Source: Reyranella soli
GTDB lineage: Bacteria; Pseudomonadota; Alphaproteobacteria; Reyranellales; Reyranellaceae
Reading direction: 5' to 3'
NCBI RefSeq assembly: GCF_007992495.1
Contig: NZ_BKAJ01000004.1
Coordinates: forward strand, 186,001-250,000
DNA: 64,000 bases
The notes beneath the pieces were generated by a model that saw only the letters and a list, made by a program, of their open reading frames with translations, ran no database searches and was not told where the DNA came from. This document shows positions 27,633 through 36,287 of the stretch, one piece after another. How positions within the stretch are numbered: the stretch's first letter is position 1; each line of letters opens with the position of its first letter. Made by a program: the position numbers and the translations under genes.

Positions 27633-27698
27633 CTTCCGGACCGCGAGCCTCTGGCTCGCTCAAGCTCATGAGCGAGCCAAAGGCTCGCGGTCCGGAAG
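27633..27698. repeat. Intergenic hairpin repeat, family B, between livH and livM
   Basis: Long inverted repeat: the left arm begins CTTCCGGACCGCGAGCC and the right arm ends GGCTCGCGGTCCGGAAG, with a centre of about ten bases. Each arm also folds on itself. Other members are at 41299-41443, 46955-47000 and 62500-62556. The last arm supplies the purine-rich ribosome site of livM. Confidence 0.8.
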
Positions 27699-27713
27699 AG
27701 CATGAAAACCGGA

Positions 27714-28628
27714 TCACGTGCGCTGCCCGAACAGGCCGGTCGGGCGCCACACCAGAACGCCCGCCATGACGACGTAGATCAGGACCTGCGAGATCGCCGG
27801 CGCGGCGCTCGAGGCGGCGCTGGCACTGAGGAAGGTCTTCAGCAGATCGGGCAGGAACGCGCGGCCGACGATGTCGATCTGGCCAACCACCATGGCGGCG
27901 ACGAAGGCGCCCTTGATCGAGCCGATGCCGCCGATGACGATGATGACGAAGGCGAGGATCAGGATGTCGTCGCCCATACCGATCTTCACCGAGGTGAGGG
28001 GCGCCGCCATCAGGCCCGCAAGGCCGGCGAACACCGCGCCCAGGCCGAACACCAGGCTGAACAGCAGCTCGATATTGATGCCGAGCGCGCCGATCATGCG
28101 CCGATTGGAAGCGCCGGCGCGGATCAGCATGCCGATGCGCGTGCGGGCCACCAGCCAGGCCAGCAGGACCGCCACCACCGCACCGACGACGATGATGGCG
28201 AAGCGGTAGGCGGGGTAGGGGACGCCGGGCAGGATCTCGACGGTGCGGTTGAGGAATGCCGGCACGGCGATGCTCTTGCCGGCCGGGCCCCAGATCACGC
28301 GGACCAGCTCGTTGAAGAACAGGATCAGGCCGAAGGTCGCCAGCACCTGCTCGAGATGGTCGCGCACGTAGAGCCTTCGCATCACAACGGCTTCGACGAC
28401 GATGCCCAGCAGGAAGGTGGCGGGCAGCGCCAGCAATGCGCCCAGCACGAACGAATCGGTCCAGCCGATCAGCGTCCAGGCGATGTAGGCGCCCATCATG
28501 TAGAGCGACCCGTGCGCCAGGTTCACCAGGTCCATGATGCCGAAAGTGAGCGTCAGTCCGGCGGCGAGCAGGAACATCAGCAGACCGAGCTGCACGCCGT
28601 TCAGCATCTGGAGCAGTAAGTAATCCAT
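27714..28628 (-). CDS. livH: Liv-type ABC transporter permease LivH, benzoate operon
   Basis: 304-residue permease with about eight transmembrane segments. LTLTFGIMDLVNLAHGSLYMMGAY (in part) and VIVIGGIGSIKGAFVAAM are typical of LivH. It is third in the operon. Its start codon touches the end of a family A repeat, which also provides the purine-rich GGGATGA just upstream, so translation initiation may depend on the fold of that repeat. Confidence 0.88.
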   Translation of the reverse strand: MDYLLLQMLNGVQLGLLMFLLAAGLTLTFGIMDLVNLAHGSLYMMGAYIAWTLIGWTDSFVLGALLALPATFLLGIVVEAVVMRRLYVRDHLEQVLATFGLILFFNELVRVIWGPAGKSIAVPAFLNRTVEILPGVPYPAYRFAIIVVGAVVAVLLAWLVARTRIGMLIRAGASNRRMIGALGINIELLFSLVFGLGAVFAGLAGLMAAPLTSVKIGMGDDILILAFVIIVIGGIGSIKGAFVAAMVVGQIDIVGRAFLPDLLKTFLSASAASSAAPAISQVLIYVVMAGVLVWRPTGLFGQRT

Positions 28629-28706
28629 GTCATCCCGAGCGGAGCGAAGCGTAGTCGAGGGACCTTTTCCGCTGCCTCAAAGATCCCTCGCTACGCTCGG
28701 GATGAC
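28629..28706. repeat. Intergenic hairpin repeat, family A, between binding protein and permease
   Basis: Inverted repeat whose ends read GTCATCCCGAGCGGAGCGAA on the left and GCTCGGGATGAC on the right. It fills most of the 98-bp gap between the binding-protein gene and livH. In other operons such hairpins protect the upstream message from 3' decay, allowing more binding protein than permease; that effect is inferred here. Confidence 0.75.
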
Positions 28707-28726
28707 AGCGACGCTGCGCGCCGCTG

Positions 28727-29902
28727 TCATTTCATCGGGCACTTCTCGTAGTACGGATCCCTGCCGTCCTTCACCGCGGTGGCGATGGTCTTCACCGTCA
28801 TCATGCCTTCCGGATCCTTGACGGCTTCCTGGATGTAGAAGTTCTGGATCGGGAACTGGTTGGTGTTGTACTTGAAGTCGCCGCGCAGCGACTTGAAGTT
28901 GGCCTTCTTCATCTCGGCGCGGACCTTGTCCTTGTTCGACAGGTCGCCCTTCAGCGCCTCGGCGGCCGACGCGATCAGCATGATCGAATCGTAGCTCTGC
29001 GCGCCATAGTAGGACGGGTAGACGCCATGCTTCTTCTTGAAGTCGGCGACGTACTTCTTGTTGGCGTCGTTGGGCAGGTCGTTGACCCACTCCTGCGCAC
29101 CCAGGGTGCCGAGCGCCAGCTCCTTCTGCTGCGGCAGGGTGATCGCGTCGATCGAGAACACCTGGTAGAGCGGGATCTGGCCCTTGAGACCGGCCTGCAC
29201 GTACTGCTGCAGGAACTGCACGCCGTGCGCGCCGGGATAGAAGATGAAGATGCCGTCCGGCTTGGCGGCGCGGATCTTGGCGAGCTCGGCCGAGAAGTCG
29301 AGCTGGTCGGGCCACTTGGTCAGGTCTTCGCCCTTGATCTCGCCCTTGAAGGTGCGCTTCACGCCCGCGAGCATGTCCTTGCCGGCGGCGTAGTTGCCGG
29401 CCATCAGGTAGAGGCTCTTGACGCCCTTCTCCTGCAGGTACTGACCCATCGCCATCGGCGTCTGGTCATTGTTCCACGAGGTCGAGAAGAAGTGCTTGTT
29501 GCAGAGCTCGCCCGCGATCTGCGAGGGGCCAGCGTTGGACGAGATCAGGATGGTATCGCCCTCGTCGGTCACGCTCTTCAGCGAGGCCAGCAGCACGTTG
29601 GACCAGATGTAGCCCGCGATGACGTTCACCTTGTCCTGCTGGACGAGCTTCTCCGAGCGCGCCTTGCCGACGTCGGGCTTGAACTGGTCGTCCTCGTAGA
29701 TGATCTCGAAGGGCACGCCGCCCATCTTGCCGCCGAGATGCTCCTTGGCGAGCTCGACCGAGCGGCGCATGTCCTCGCCGATCGCGGCCTGCGGGCCTGA
29801 GAAGGTGCTGACGAAGCCGATCTTGATCGGCGTCTGAGCCACCGCGGGCAGGCCAAAGGCCAGCGCCGCAATTGTTGCGGTACCAAACAACCTGATTTTC
29901 AT
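28727..29902 (-). CDS. Liv-type ABC substrate-binding protein, probable benzoate receptor
   Basis: 391 residues. A signal peptide (FGTATIAALAFGLPAVAQ) precedes a type I periplasmic binding fold, with the opening IKIGFVSTFSGPQAAIGEDMRR (in part) typical of branched-chain-amino-acid-type receptors for aromatic acids and amides. ATG 29902 starts the signal peptide; an in-frame start at 29947 would put a charged tail before it. It lies 60 bases after benzoate-CoA ligase and precedes livHMGF, so benzoate or a close analogue is the likely ligand by context. Confidence 0.85.
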   Translation of the reverse strand: MKIRLFGTATIAALAFGLPAVAQTPIKIGFVSTFSGPQAAIGEDMRRSVELAKEHLGGKMGGVPFEIIYEDDQFKPDVGKARSEKLVQQDKVNVIAGYIWSNVLLASLKSVTDEGDTILISSNAGPSQIAGELCNKHFFSTSWNNDQTPMAMGQYLQEKGVKSLYLMAGNYAAGKDMLAGVKRTFKGEIKGEDLTKWPDQLDFSAELAKIRAAKPDGIFIFYPGAHGVQFLQQYVQAGLKGQIPLYQVFSIDAITLPQQKELALGTLGAQEWVNDLPNDANKKYVADFKKKHGVYPSYYGAQSYDSIMLIASAAEALKGDLSNKDKVRAEMKKANFKSLRGDFKYNTNQFPIQNFYIQEAVKDPEGMMTVKTIATAVKDGRDPYYEKCPMK

Positions 29903-29962
29903 GGGTTCTCGCTCCCTGTCGTGATCCCCGTCCCCTGATGACGGCATAAAACCCGAAAACGC

Positions 29963-31507
29963 CTAGCTGCGCAATTTGAAGCGCTGGATCTTGCCAGTCG
30001 CGGTCTTGGGCAGCTCGGGTACGTACTCGACCCAGCGTGGATATTTGTACGGTGCGAGCGTCTTCTTGCAGACCGCCATCAATTCCTCGGTGAGCGCCGG
30101 CCCGCCAACGCCCGCCTGCTTCAGCACCACGAAGGCTTTCGGCTTGATCAGGCTATGCTCGTCGGCATGGCCAACCACGGCCGCCTCCAGCACCGCGGGA
30201 TGCGTGATCAGGCAGCTCTCGACCTCGACCGGCGAGCACCAGATGCCGCCGACCTTCAGCATGTCGTCGCTGCGGCCGTCATAGATGAAGAAGCCATCCT
30301 CGTCCTGGCGATAGGTGTCGCCGGTGTTGAGCCAGCCCTCGACCATGGTCTCGGCCGTCTTCTCGGGCTTGTTCCAGTAGTACTTGGCCGCCGATTCCGA
30401 GCGGATCCACAGCCGGCCGCTCTCGCCCTGGGGCACCGGCTTGCCGTGCTCGTCGACGATCTTGACCTCGTAGCCCGGCACCGGCTTACCGCTGGTGCCC
30501 GGCTTGTACTCGTCGAGCCGATTGCCAATGAAGATGTGCAGGCACTCGGTCGAGCCGATGCCGTCCAGGATCACGGTGCCCGTCTTCTCCTTCCAGCGGC
30601 GGAAGATGTCGGAGGGCAGCGCCTCGGCTGCCGAGACGCAGGCGCGGATGCTGGAGAAGTCGCGCGGCTTCTTCTCCAGCGCCGCGAGCTGGGCGGCAAA
30701 GAGCGTCGGTGCGCCGAAGTAGAGCGTGGGCTTGAAGGTCTCGATGGTCTCGAAGGTCGAGTCGGGCGTCGGACGGCGGTCGTCGAGCACCGCGGTGCTG
30801 CCGGTCCACAGCGGGAAGGTCATGGAGTTGCCGAGCCCGTAGGCGAAGAAGAGCTTGCCCGCGGAGTAGCTCACATCGTCCTCGCGTACTCCCAGTGCTC
30901 GCACGCCGTAGCACTCGCTGGTCACCACCATGTCGCGCTGCAGGTGCACGGCCCCCTTGGGCCGTCCGGTCGAGCCGGAGGAGTAGAGCCAGAAGCAGTC
31001 GGCGGTCGGCGAGGCGAGCCGCGCTTCCAGCCTGTCGGAGGCCTTGGGCAGCTCGGCCAGGAAGGCGTCGATGGTGCTCGCCTTGACGCCGACCTGCGTC
31101 AAGGCCGGCTCGACCTCGGCGGCGAATTCGGTGGAATAGACCACGAGCCCACAGCCCGAATCCTCGAACAGGTAGGCGTAGTCGGCGGCGCGCAGCATGG
31201 TGTTGAGCGGCGCCGGGACGATGCCTGCCTTGATGGCTCCCCAGAACAGATAGAAGAAGGCCGGGCAGTCCTTCACGACCATCAGCACGCGGTCGCCGGG
31301 CTTCAGCCCGGAGGCCAGCAAGGCATTGCCAGCGCGGTTCACGCGCTCGGCGAGCTCGGCATACGTGACGGTCTCGCTGGCCGTGCGGATGGCGACCTTG
31401 GCGCCGCGGCCTTCCGCGATGTGCCGGTCGACGAACGGCACGGCGACGTTGAAGCGGGCGGGTAACCTCACCTTGAGGTCCGACCCGAATTCAATGCCTT
31501 CGATCAT
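29963..31507 (-). CDS. bclA: Benzoate-CoA ligase
   Basis: 514-residue ANL-family enzyme (benzoate + ATP + CoA to benzoyl-CoA + AMP + PPi). The ATP loop is at 175-185 (YSSGSTGRPKG). GIGSTECLHIFIGNR and WLNTGDTYRQDEDGFFIYDGR are characteristic of benzoate/4-hydroxybenzoate ligases, and the catalytic lysine is K506 in TATGKIQRFKLRS. GGGAGGAA lies nine bases before ATG 31507. The gene opens the ligase-importer operon, and its promoter region carries the 31-bp element shared with boxC. Benzoyl-CoA would feed BoxB. Confidence 0.93.
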   Translation of the reverse strand: MIEGIEFGSDLKVRLPARFNVAVPFVDRHIAEGRGAKVAIRTASETVTYAELAERVNRAGNALLASGLKPGDRVLMVVKDCPAFFYLFWGAIKAGIVPAPLNTMLRAADYAYLFEDSGCGLVVYSTEFAAEVEPALTQVGVKASTIDAFLAELPKASDRLEARLASPTADCFWLYSSGSTGRPKGAVHLQRDMVVTSECYGVRALGVREDDVSYSAGKLFFAYGLGNSMTFPLWTGSTAVLDDRRPTPDSTFETIETFKPTLYFGAPTLFAAQLAALEKKPRDFSSIRACVSAAEALPSDIFRRWKEKTGTVILDGIGSTECLHIFIGNRLDEYKPGTSGKPVPGYEVKIVDEHGKPVPQGESGRLWIRSESAAKYYWNKPEKTAETMVEGWLNTGDTYRQDEDGFFIYDGRSDDMLKVGGIWCSPVEVESCLITHPAVLEAAVVGHADEHSLIKPKAFVVLKQAGVGGPALTEELMAVCKKTLAPYKYPRWVEYVPELPKTATGKIQRFKLRS

Positions 31508-31549
31508 GCCGATCCCATTCCTCCCATGCTTCGGCTGTTGAGCTTCTTA

Positions 31550-31580
31550 TTGCGTAATTTGGTACTGAAATACCTATTTA
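31550..31580 (-). promoter_or_regulatory. Shared operator/promoter element upstream of benzoate-CoA ligase
   Basis: This 31-bp block is identical at 30 of 31 positions to 39756-39786. Its centre on the plus strand is GGTACTGAAATACC, an inverted repeat (GGTA, six bases, TACC) with further partial symmetry outside. On the minus strand TTGCGA, 17 bases and TATTTC could be a promoter whose -10 lies in the dyad. It begins 42 bases before the ligase start and overlaps the stop codon of the upstream cyclase gene. Confidence 0.75.
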
Positions 31581-33464
31581 AGCTTCCCCTCGCAAGTCCC
31601 TTATTAGACCGCCCTCTATCAAGCCATCTAACCGGCCCCTGAGCAGGGACAACGGGACGGCATCGGCCGCGACATCGGCCGGGCCGCCGTCGAGTGGCAG
31701 CCAGAGGAAACCGTCGAGCGCGGCCGTCCGGCAACTCGCGCTGGCTACGATCGTGACCTCGCCGTGCCGCGGCGCGCGGCGGCCGAACTGCTCCAGCCGC
31801 GAGGCGACGTTCACCGCCTCGCCGATCGCGGTGTAGTCGACGCGGCCGGCGAAGCCGACATTGCCCACCAGGACCGTCCCGGTGTGCAGGCCAACCCGCA
31901 TGCGGCAGGCGGCGAGGCCGGCGAAGCGGCGCTCGCGATTGAACGCCTCGACCTCGTGCGCGATGGACAGCGCGCCGAGGCAGGCCGCGCGCGCATGCTG
32001 GGCGTTGGGCTCGGGTGCGCCCCAGAAGGCCATCAGCCCGTCACCCATGTATTTATCGATGGTGCCGCCCGTCGCTTCGATCGCCGGACCGACGCGCGCC
32101 ATCAGGTCGTTGAGATAAGTGGCGGTCTCGGTCGCCGGGCGGCCGCGCGAGTAGGCGGTGTAACCTTCGAGATCGCAGAACAGGATGGTGATAGCGCGAT
32201 CCTCGGCGGGTGGCAGGGCGCCCTGCTGAGCGATCAGTCGCGCGACCAGGGCACGCGGCAGGTAGGTGGCGGCGAGGTGCAGACCACGCGCCATGCGCTC
32301 AAAGGCGCGGTTCGCGAGGTTGAGCTCGCGCACCTTGCTGTCGCTGAGCTTCGGCACCTTCTCGAGCTCCAGCCGTTCGACGGCGCGCGCGGCGTCGGCC
32401 AGCGCCAGGATGGGCCGTGACAGGCGACGGCCGACCATGATCGCGATGATGCCCGTCAACAGCATCAGGACGGCGCCCGCAATCAGGATGCCGCGCACGA
32501 TCCAGCGCGCCCATGCCGATTCGCGGCCGGCGATGTGATAGCCGATGATCAGCGACGCGGGTTGGTACTCGTCGATCTTGCGGTAGATCCAGCCGTGGCT
32601 GCTGTCGCCGACCCAGTTCCAATGGCCTGACACCGTGCTGCCGCCGTTCAGCCAGGAGATCTCGTTGGGCTCAGGCCCCCACATCGCCGCCAGCACCGGA
32701 TCGTTGACCTCGTTCAGGCCAGAGAGCCGCCCACGGGCGCGCTGCTCGACTGTGCCTTGCTCCTTGCCGAGCCAGGGATGGGCCAGCACCTTGTCACGCC
32801 CGGCCAGGATGAACGGCTTGCGCTCACCCGCGAGCTCGAGGCTCTTGAGGAAGCGCGACAGGTCCGACGTGCCGATGGCCGCGCCGATGACGCCGCGGAA
32901 CTGCCCACGCACGCGGATCGGCACGATGATCGGCAGGATCGGCTCGCCGACCACGAGCGACCATTGCGGCTCGGCCCATTGCGGGCCGTTCAAGTTGCGG
33001 GCCTGGGCGAACAGGGCGTCGGTGAAGGGCAGGTTCTCGCGCCGCTCGAGCTGCACGCTGCGGTCGGTGCGGGTGAAGCGCATCGGCTCGCCGTCGACGG
33101 GAATGACGACGAAGCCAACGGCCTGCGGTGCGGCGGCGAGCGTACCCAGCGCGAAGGCCTTCCATTGCTCGCGGTTGTCGAAGTCGATCTCGCCCTTGGC
33201 GACGGCGTCGCTGATATAGGCGAGCTGGTCGCGCACCGGGCTGACGTGGGCCTGCAGACGCTGCTCGATCATGTCGACCATGACCTCGTTGAGCTGGCGT
33301 GACGAACTCTCGAAATTGCTCTGGGCGGCGTAGTAGGCGATGCCGATCACTGGCACCATGGCGAGGAAGATCAGGCCGACGAGCACGACGGGCAGCAGTC
33401 GCGTGATCGGCCAGCCTGAGGGCCTCGTCGATCGTGGGCCGGGGCCCGTCAGTTCAAGCACCAT
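31578..33464 (-). CDS. Membrane class III adenylate cyclase with extracytoplasmic sensor domain
   Basis: 628 residues. Transmembrane segment 1 (about 22-45), a Cache-like periplasmic sensor (45-325), transmembrane segment 2 (about 330-350), HAMP, then a cyclase domain. Catalytic features look intact: metal aspartates in LFCDLEGYT and KYMGDGLMAF, the adenine-selecting lysine in DKYMGDG and aspartate in VDYTAIGEAVN, and the transition-state Asn/Arg in NVASRLEQ. It should make cAMP in response to an external ligand. ATG 33464 is used; TTG 33482 is possible. It ends 70 bases before benzoate-CoA ligase, so read-through into the benzoate operon is possible. Confidence 0.85.
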   Translation of the reverse strand: MVLELTGPGPRSTRPSGWPITRLLPVVLVGLIFLAMVPVIGIAYYAAQSNFESSSRQLNEVMVDMIEQRLQAHVSPVRDQLAYISDAVAKGEIDFDNREQWKAFALGTLAAAPQAVGFVVIPVDGEPMRFTRTDRSVQLERRENLPFTDALFAQARNLNGPQWAEPQWSLVVGEPILPIIVPIRVRGQFRGVIGAAIGTSDLSRFLKSLELAGERKPFILAGRDKVLAHPWLGKEQGTVEQRARGRLSGLNEVNDPVLAAMWGPEPNEISWLNGGSTVSGHWNWVGDSSHGWIYRKIDEYQPASLIIGYHIAGRESAWARWIVRGILIAGAVLMLLTGIIAIMVGRRLSRPILALADAARAVERLELEKVPKLSDSKVRELNLANRAFERMARGLHLAATYLPRALVARLIAQQGALPPAEDRAITILFCDLEGYTAYSRGRPATETATYLNDLMARVGPAIEATGGTIDKYMGDGLMAFWGAPEPNAQHARAACLGALSIAHEVEAFNRERRFAGLAACRMRVGLHTGTVLVGNVGFAGRVDYTAIGEAVNVASRLEQFGRRAPRHGEVTIVASASCRTAALDGFLWLPLDGGPADVAADAVPLSLLRGRLDGLIEGGLIRDLRGEA

Positions 33465-33513
33465 CCGGGAACGCTCGCGCAAGAGCGCGTCAAAAAAGTG
33501 GCGCGGTCCGCAA

Positions 33514-34133
33514 CTAGCCGCTGCGGCCCATCCAGAGCGTTCGTCCTTCCGGCAGACTGTCGAATGCCAACACCTCGAAAGCGCGCGCCCGCCAGAATTG
33601 CACGGCTCCCGTATTCTCGCGGTTCACACCAACGTGAAATGCCCGGGCGCCGCGGCAGGTCGCGAGGCCCAACCAAGCGTCCAGCAGCTTCGATCCCATG
33701 CCACGACGCTGCAAGCGCGGCAGGAGGTTCATATGGAGGTGGGCCGGATATCGCGCGACAACCGCAGGCGGGGTTTTAGCCGGATGATGGATCATGAACG
33801 CCCGGCGCTGATCGGCAGTCCGCGATGCCGATGGAATGTCGGAGGGATCGACACAGTGCTCTCGCAGCGACGGCCACCAGTCACGTTCGAGCCTGTCCTC
33901 CCAGGCGACGGTATCTTCCGTGCCGGCCACGAAGCCTGCCACGCCGGCTTCGTCCTCCACGACGAGCGTCAGGCCGGGCTCGAGCAGCGCATACGGGGCG
34001 ATGTAAATCCCATCATTCGCGGATCGCAGTAGAGATGCGAGGCATCGCCGCCGGCAAGCCCCGTCGCCAGGGAAATCGCGTAGCAGGCGTCGAGGTCCTT
34101 CGCCTCGACCTGGCGAATCGAACAGAGCGTCAT
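33514..34133 (-). pseudogene. GNAT acetyltransferase with apparent frameshift
   Basis: From ATG 34133 one frame reads MTLCSIRQVEAKDLDACY and GGDASHLYCDPRMMG, a GNAT N-terminus. The rest of the domain (IYIAPYALLEPGLTLVV, then EDEAGVAGFV, LQRRGMGSKLLDAWLG as acetyl-CoA loop, and VNRENTGAVQFWRARAF) is in another frame ending at 33514. The frames join near 34007-34012, in a GGG-ATTT context where one base seems missing. The downstream frame alone, from a GTG at 33960, would lack the first strand and helix. It is either a recently broken gene or a sequence error. Confidence 0.6.
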
Positions 34134-34219
34134 GGTCCGACCAGATTGGAGGCTTCTTCAGTAGCCCAGGCCCGTACCAAATGGCAGAGTTTGCGTCTCA
34201 ATGGGGTGGAGGAAACGCA

Positions 34220-34603
34220 ATGCCGGTCGTTGACTACGGAGCGCTGCCGGAATTTCCCATGCGACCGGGCATCACCGGCAAGTGGATCGCCAGTCGCGAA
34301 CGCGGCGCCGCCGGCGTTGGCGTCCTCTCCAACACCATAGAGGCCGGTTGCGGGGCGCCGCTGCACCGCCACGAGTACGAGGAGATCATCCTCGTCGAGG
34401 CCGGCAAGATCTGGGTCGAGATGGACAAGGTCCGCACGACGGCGACGCCCGGGCAGTGCGTGATCATTCCTGCCAACGCCGCGCATGCCTGGGGCAACGA
34501 GGGGCCGGAGGTCCTGCGCGTGCTGTTCGTCTGGAACTCGCCCGAGCCGTTCGCGCCGGGCAAGAGCACCTATCTCGAAGGCGCGCCGCCGGCCGTGACC
34601 TGA
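34220..34603 (+). CDS. Cupin-domain protein
   Basis: 127-residue single-domain cupin. Motif 1 is PLHRHEYEEIILVEAGKIWV (two histidines and a glutamate of the metal site). Motif 2 includes PGQCVIIPANAAHAWGN (last histidine). GGAGGAAA precedes ATG 34220 by five bases, so I prefer it to an upstream in-frame ATG at 34181. Such proteins may be dioxygenases, isomerases or sugar-binding regulators; nothing in the context decides. A hairpin (34614-34644) follows. Confidence 0.8.
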   Translation: MPVVDYGALPEFPMRPGITGKWIASRERGAAGVGVLSNTIEAGCGAPLHRHEYEEIILVEAGKIWVEMDKVRTTATPGQCVIIPANAAHAWGNEGPEVLRVLFVWNSPEPFAPGKSTYLEGAPPAVT

Positions 34604-34613
34604 CGGCTGCGCG

Positions 34614-34644
34614 CCCGGGCCGATCCTGTGCAGACCGGCCCGGG
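34614..34644 (+). terminator. Terminator-like hairpin after the cupin gene
   Basis: Arms CCCGGGCCG (34614-34622) and CGGCCCGGG (34636-34644) with a 13-base loop, between the cupin stop and the stop of the convergent acidic protein. There is no T-run on either side. Confidence 0.5.
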
Positions 34645-34664
34645 AACGGGTTGCGTGCTAGCGC

Positions 34665-35123
34665 TCAGCCCGCGACCTGGAGGACGTGAATCCGGTAGGT
34701 ACCCTCGGCCGTCTGCTTGCCGATCGGTTCCAGCCGAATGACGGCGGCGCGAACGGTCACGCTGTTGCCGCTGGCGACGGTGTAGGTCCGGCCCTTGGCG
34801 GAGTGCTCGGCCTCTTCACCGTCCTCTTCTTCCTCGTCTTCGTCCTCGTCCGTCTCTTCGTCTTCCGACGCTTCCTCGGACGCTTCCTCCGACTCCTCCT
34901 CGGTCTCGGCCTCGTCGTCGGCTTCGTCCTCGGCCTCCTCCAGAGCGGTCATCGAGGAATCGAGGCAATGCAGCAGGACGACGCCGTCGGAAACTTCGAC
35001 GGTCGTGAGCGTGATCAGCTCGTCATTGTCCATGTCGACGATCGTGCTGCTGGCGGCGTGCTGGTCGCTCTTGCGCAGCCGGAAGCTGCCGGTCGCGACA
35101 TCGGTGACTGCTCTGTGCTCCAT
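34665..35123 (-). CDS. Hypothetical protein with a long acidic tract
   Basis: 152 residues. Two beta-rich segments (about 10-60, with DNDELITLTTVEVSDGVVLLH, and 107-152, with GRTYTVASGNSVTVRAAVIR, both in part) flank a low-complexity stretch at 62-106 in which 33 of 45 residues are Asp or Glu. GAAGGG lies before ATG 35123. No domain is recognised. Acidic tracts can bind cations or basic proteins, or act as flexible spacers; no role can be assigned. The opposite strand reads as a serine-rich frame and is a mirror of the acidic codons. Confidence 0.6.
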   Translation of the reverse strand: MEHRAVTDVATGSFRLRKSDQHAASSTIVDMDNDELITLTTVEVSDGVVLLHCLDSSMTALEEAEDEADDEAETEEESEEASEEASEDEETDEDEDEEEEDGEEAEHSAKGRTYTVASGNSVTVRAAVIRLEPIGKQTAEGTYRIHVLQVAG

Positions 35124-35266
35124 TTTGCTACCCTTCGCTGAGGCGGCCCGTGCGACATCCGCTGGCCGCCCTCATGGCGTAGCAACCCTGGCTTGGGGGA
35201 TTGTTGGCGCGCCCGTTAAACTTATGCGTCGGTCCTGCGACAGGGCCTGGACAGACCTTCAGAAGG

Positions 35267-36235
35267 TCACAGCTTGGCGCCCGACGCCTTCACCGGCGCC
35301 TGGAAGCTCTGCACCTGGTTGGCGACGAAGGCGGTGAACTCGGCCGGGCTCATCGGCTTGGTGACGAAGCCGAGATCGCCCAGGCGCTCGACGATCTTGG
35401 GATCGGCCAGCACCTCGGCGGCAGCCTTGTGCAGCTTGGCCTGTGCGTCGGCCGGCATGCCGGCAGGGGCGGAAATGCCGACGAAGTTCTCGGCGACCAG
35501 CTTGGGGTAGCCGAGCTCGGTGACCAGCGGCACGTCGGGTGCGCTCGGCGCCTTCTGCGTCGACGTGAGCGCGATCATGCGCAGCTTGCCGTCCTTGGCG
35601 AGCGGCAGCACTTCGGTGAGCGTGACCACGGCGAAGTCGAGCTGGTCGGCCATCATGTCCTGGAACATGGGTGCGGCGCCGCGATAGCCGATGTGCTCCA
35701 TGTTCAAGCCGAGCTCGGCCTTGAACATCTCGCCGATGATATGGCCGATCGAGCCCTGGCCGCCCGAGCCGAACGGCACCGGTTTGCCTTGTCCTTTGAT
35801 CCAGGCGATCAGCTCCGGCATGGTCTTGGCCGGCACGGCGGGCCGCACGACGAAGGCGTTGGCGACCGAGCCGATGTAGACGACGTGGGCAAAGTCCTTG
35901 ATCGGATCGTACGGCGGCTTGTCGAACAGATAGGGCGCGATCGAGAGCGGCGCGGAGTTCGACAGCATCAGCGTGTGATAGTCGTCCTTGGCCGCCAGCA
36001 CGAAGTTGGCGCCGATGGTCGTGCCGCCGCCCGGCTTGTTGTCGACGATCACCGTCTGGCCAAGCTTGTCCGACAACGGCCCCGCGACGACGCGCGCTGC
36101 GGCGTCGGACGCCCCGCCCGGCGGGAAAGTGACGATCAGCTTTAGCGCACGATTGGGCCACGGCGCCTGCGCGGCGGCCGTGCCGGCGAAGGCGAGGCTG
36201 GCGGTCATGCCAAGAAGCTGTCTGCGTGCGATCAT
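35267..36235 (-). CDS. Tripartite tricarboxylate (Bug-type) binding protein, box operon
   Basis: 322 residues: a Tat-like or Sec signal (MIARRQLLGMTASLAFAGTAAA, in part), then the Bug family fold with LIVTFPPGGASDAAARVVA, VDNKPGGGTTIGAN and HIGYRGAAPMFQDMMADQLD. Such proteins bind carboxylates in the periplasm. No TctA/TctB membrane genes are nearby. It is 52 bases downstream of the HIU-hydrolase-like gene and probably the last gene of the boxC-boxB operon, so an aromatic or dicarboxylic acid is a reasonable ligand. ATG 36235 begins the signal peptide. Confidence 0.83.
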   Translation of the reverse strand: MIARRQLLGMTASLAFAGTAAAQAPWPNRALKLIVTFPPGGASDAAARVVAGPLSDKLGQTVIVDNKPGGGTTIGANFVLAAKDDYHTLMLSNSAPLSIAPYLFDKPPYDPIKDFAHVVYIGSVANAFVVRPAVPAKTMPELIAWIKGQGKPVPFGSGGQGSIGHIIGEMFKAELGLNMEHIGYRGAAPMFQDMMADQLDFAVVTLTEVLPLAKDGKLRMIALTSTQKAPSAPDVPLVTELGYPKLVAENFVGISAPAGMPADAQAKLHKAAAEVLADPKIVERLGDLGFVTKPMSPAEFTAFVANQVQSFQAPVKASGAKL

Positions 36236-36287
36236 CGTTTCCCCCAAGCAGTGTCTTGCGCCTGAGTAGCAACGAGCGTGCCGCGCG

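Noticed and set aside
34795-35337. A serine-rich plus-strand frame with a long Ser tract
   Set aside because: It is the mirror of the Asp/Glu codons of the acidic protein, lacks a ribosome site, and runs on into the Bug-type gene.
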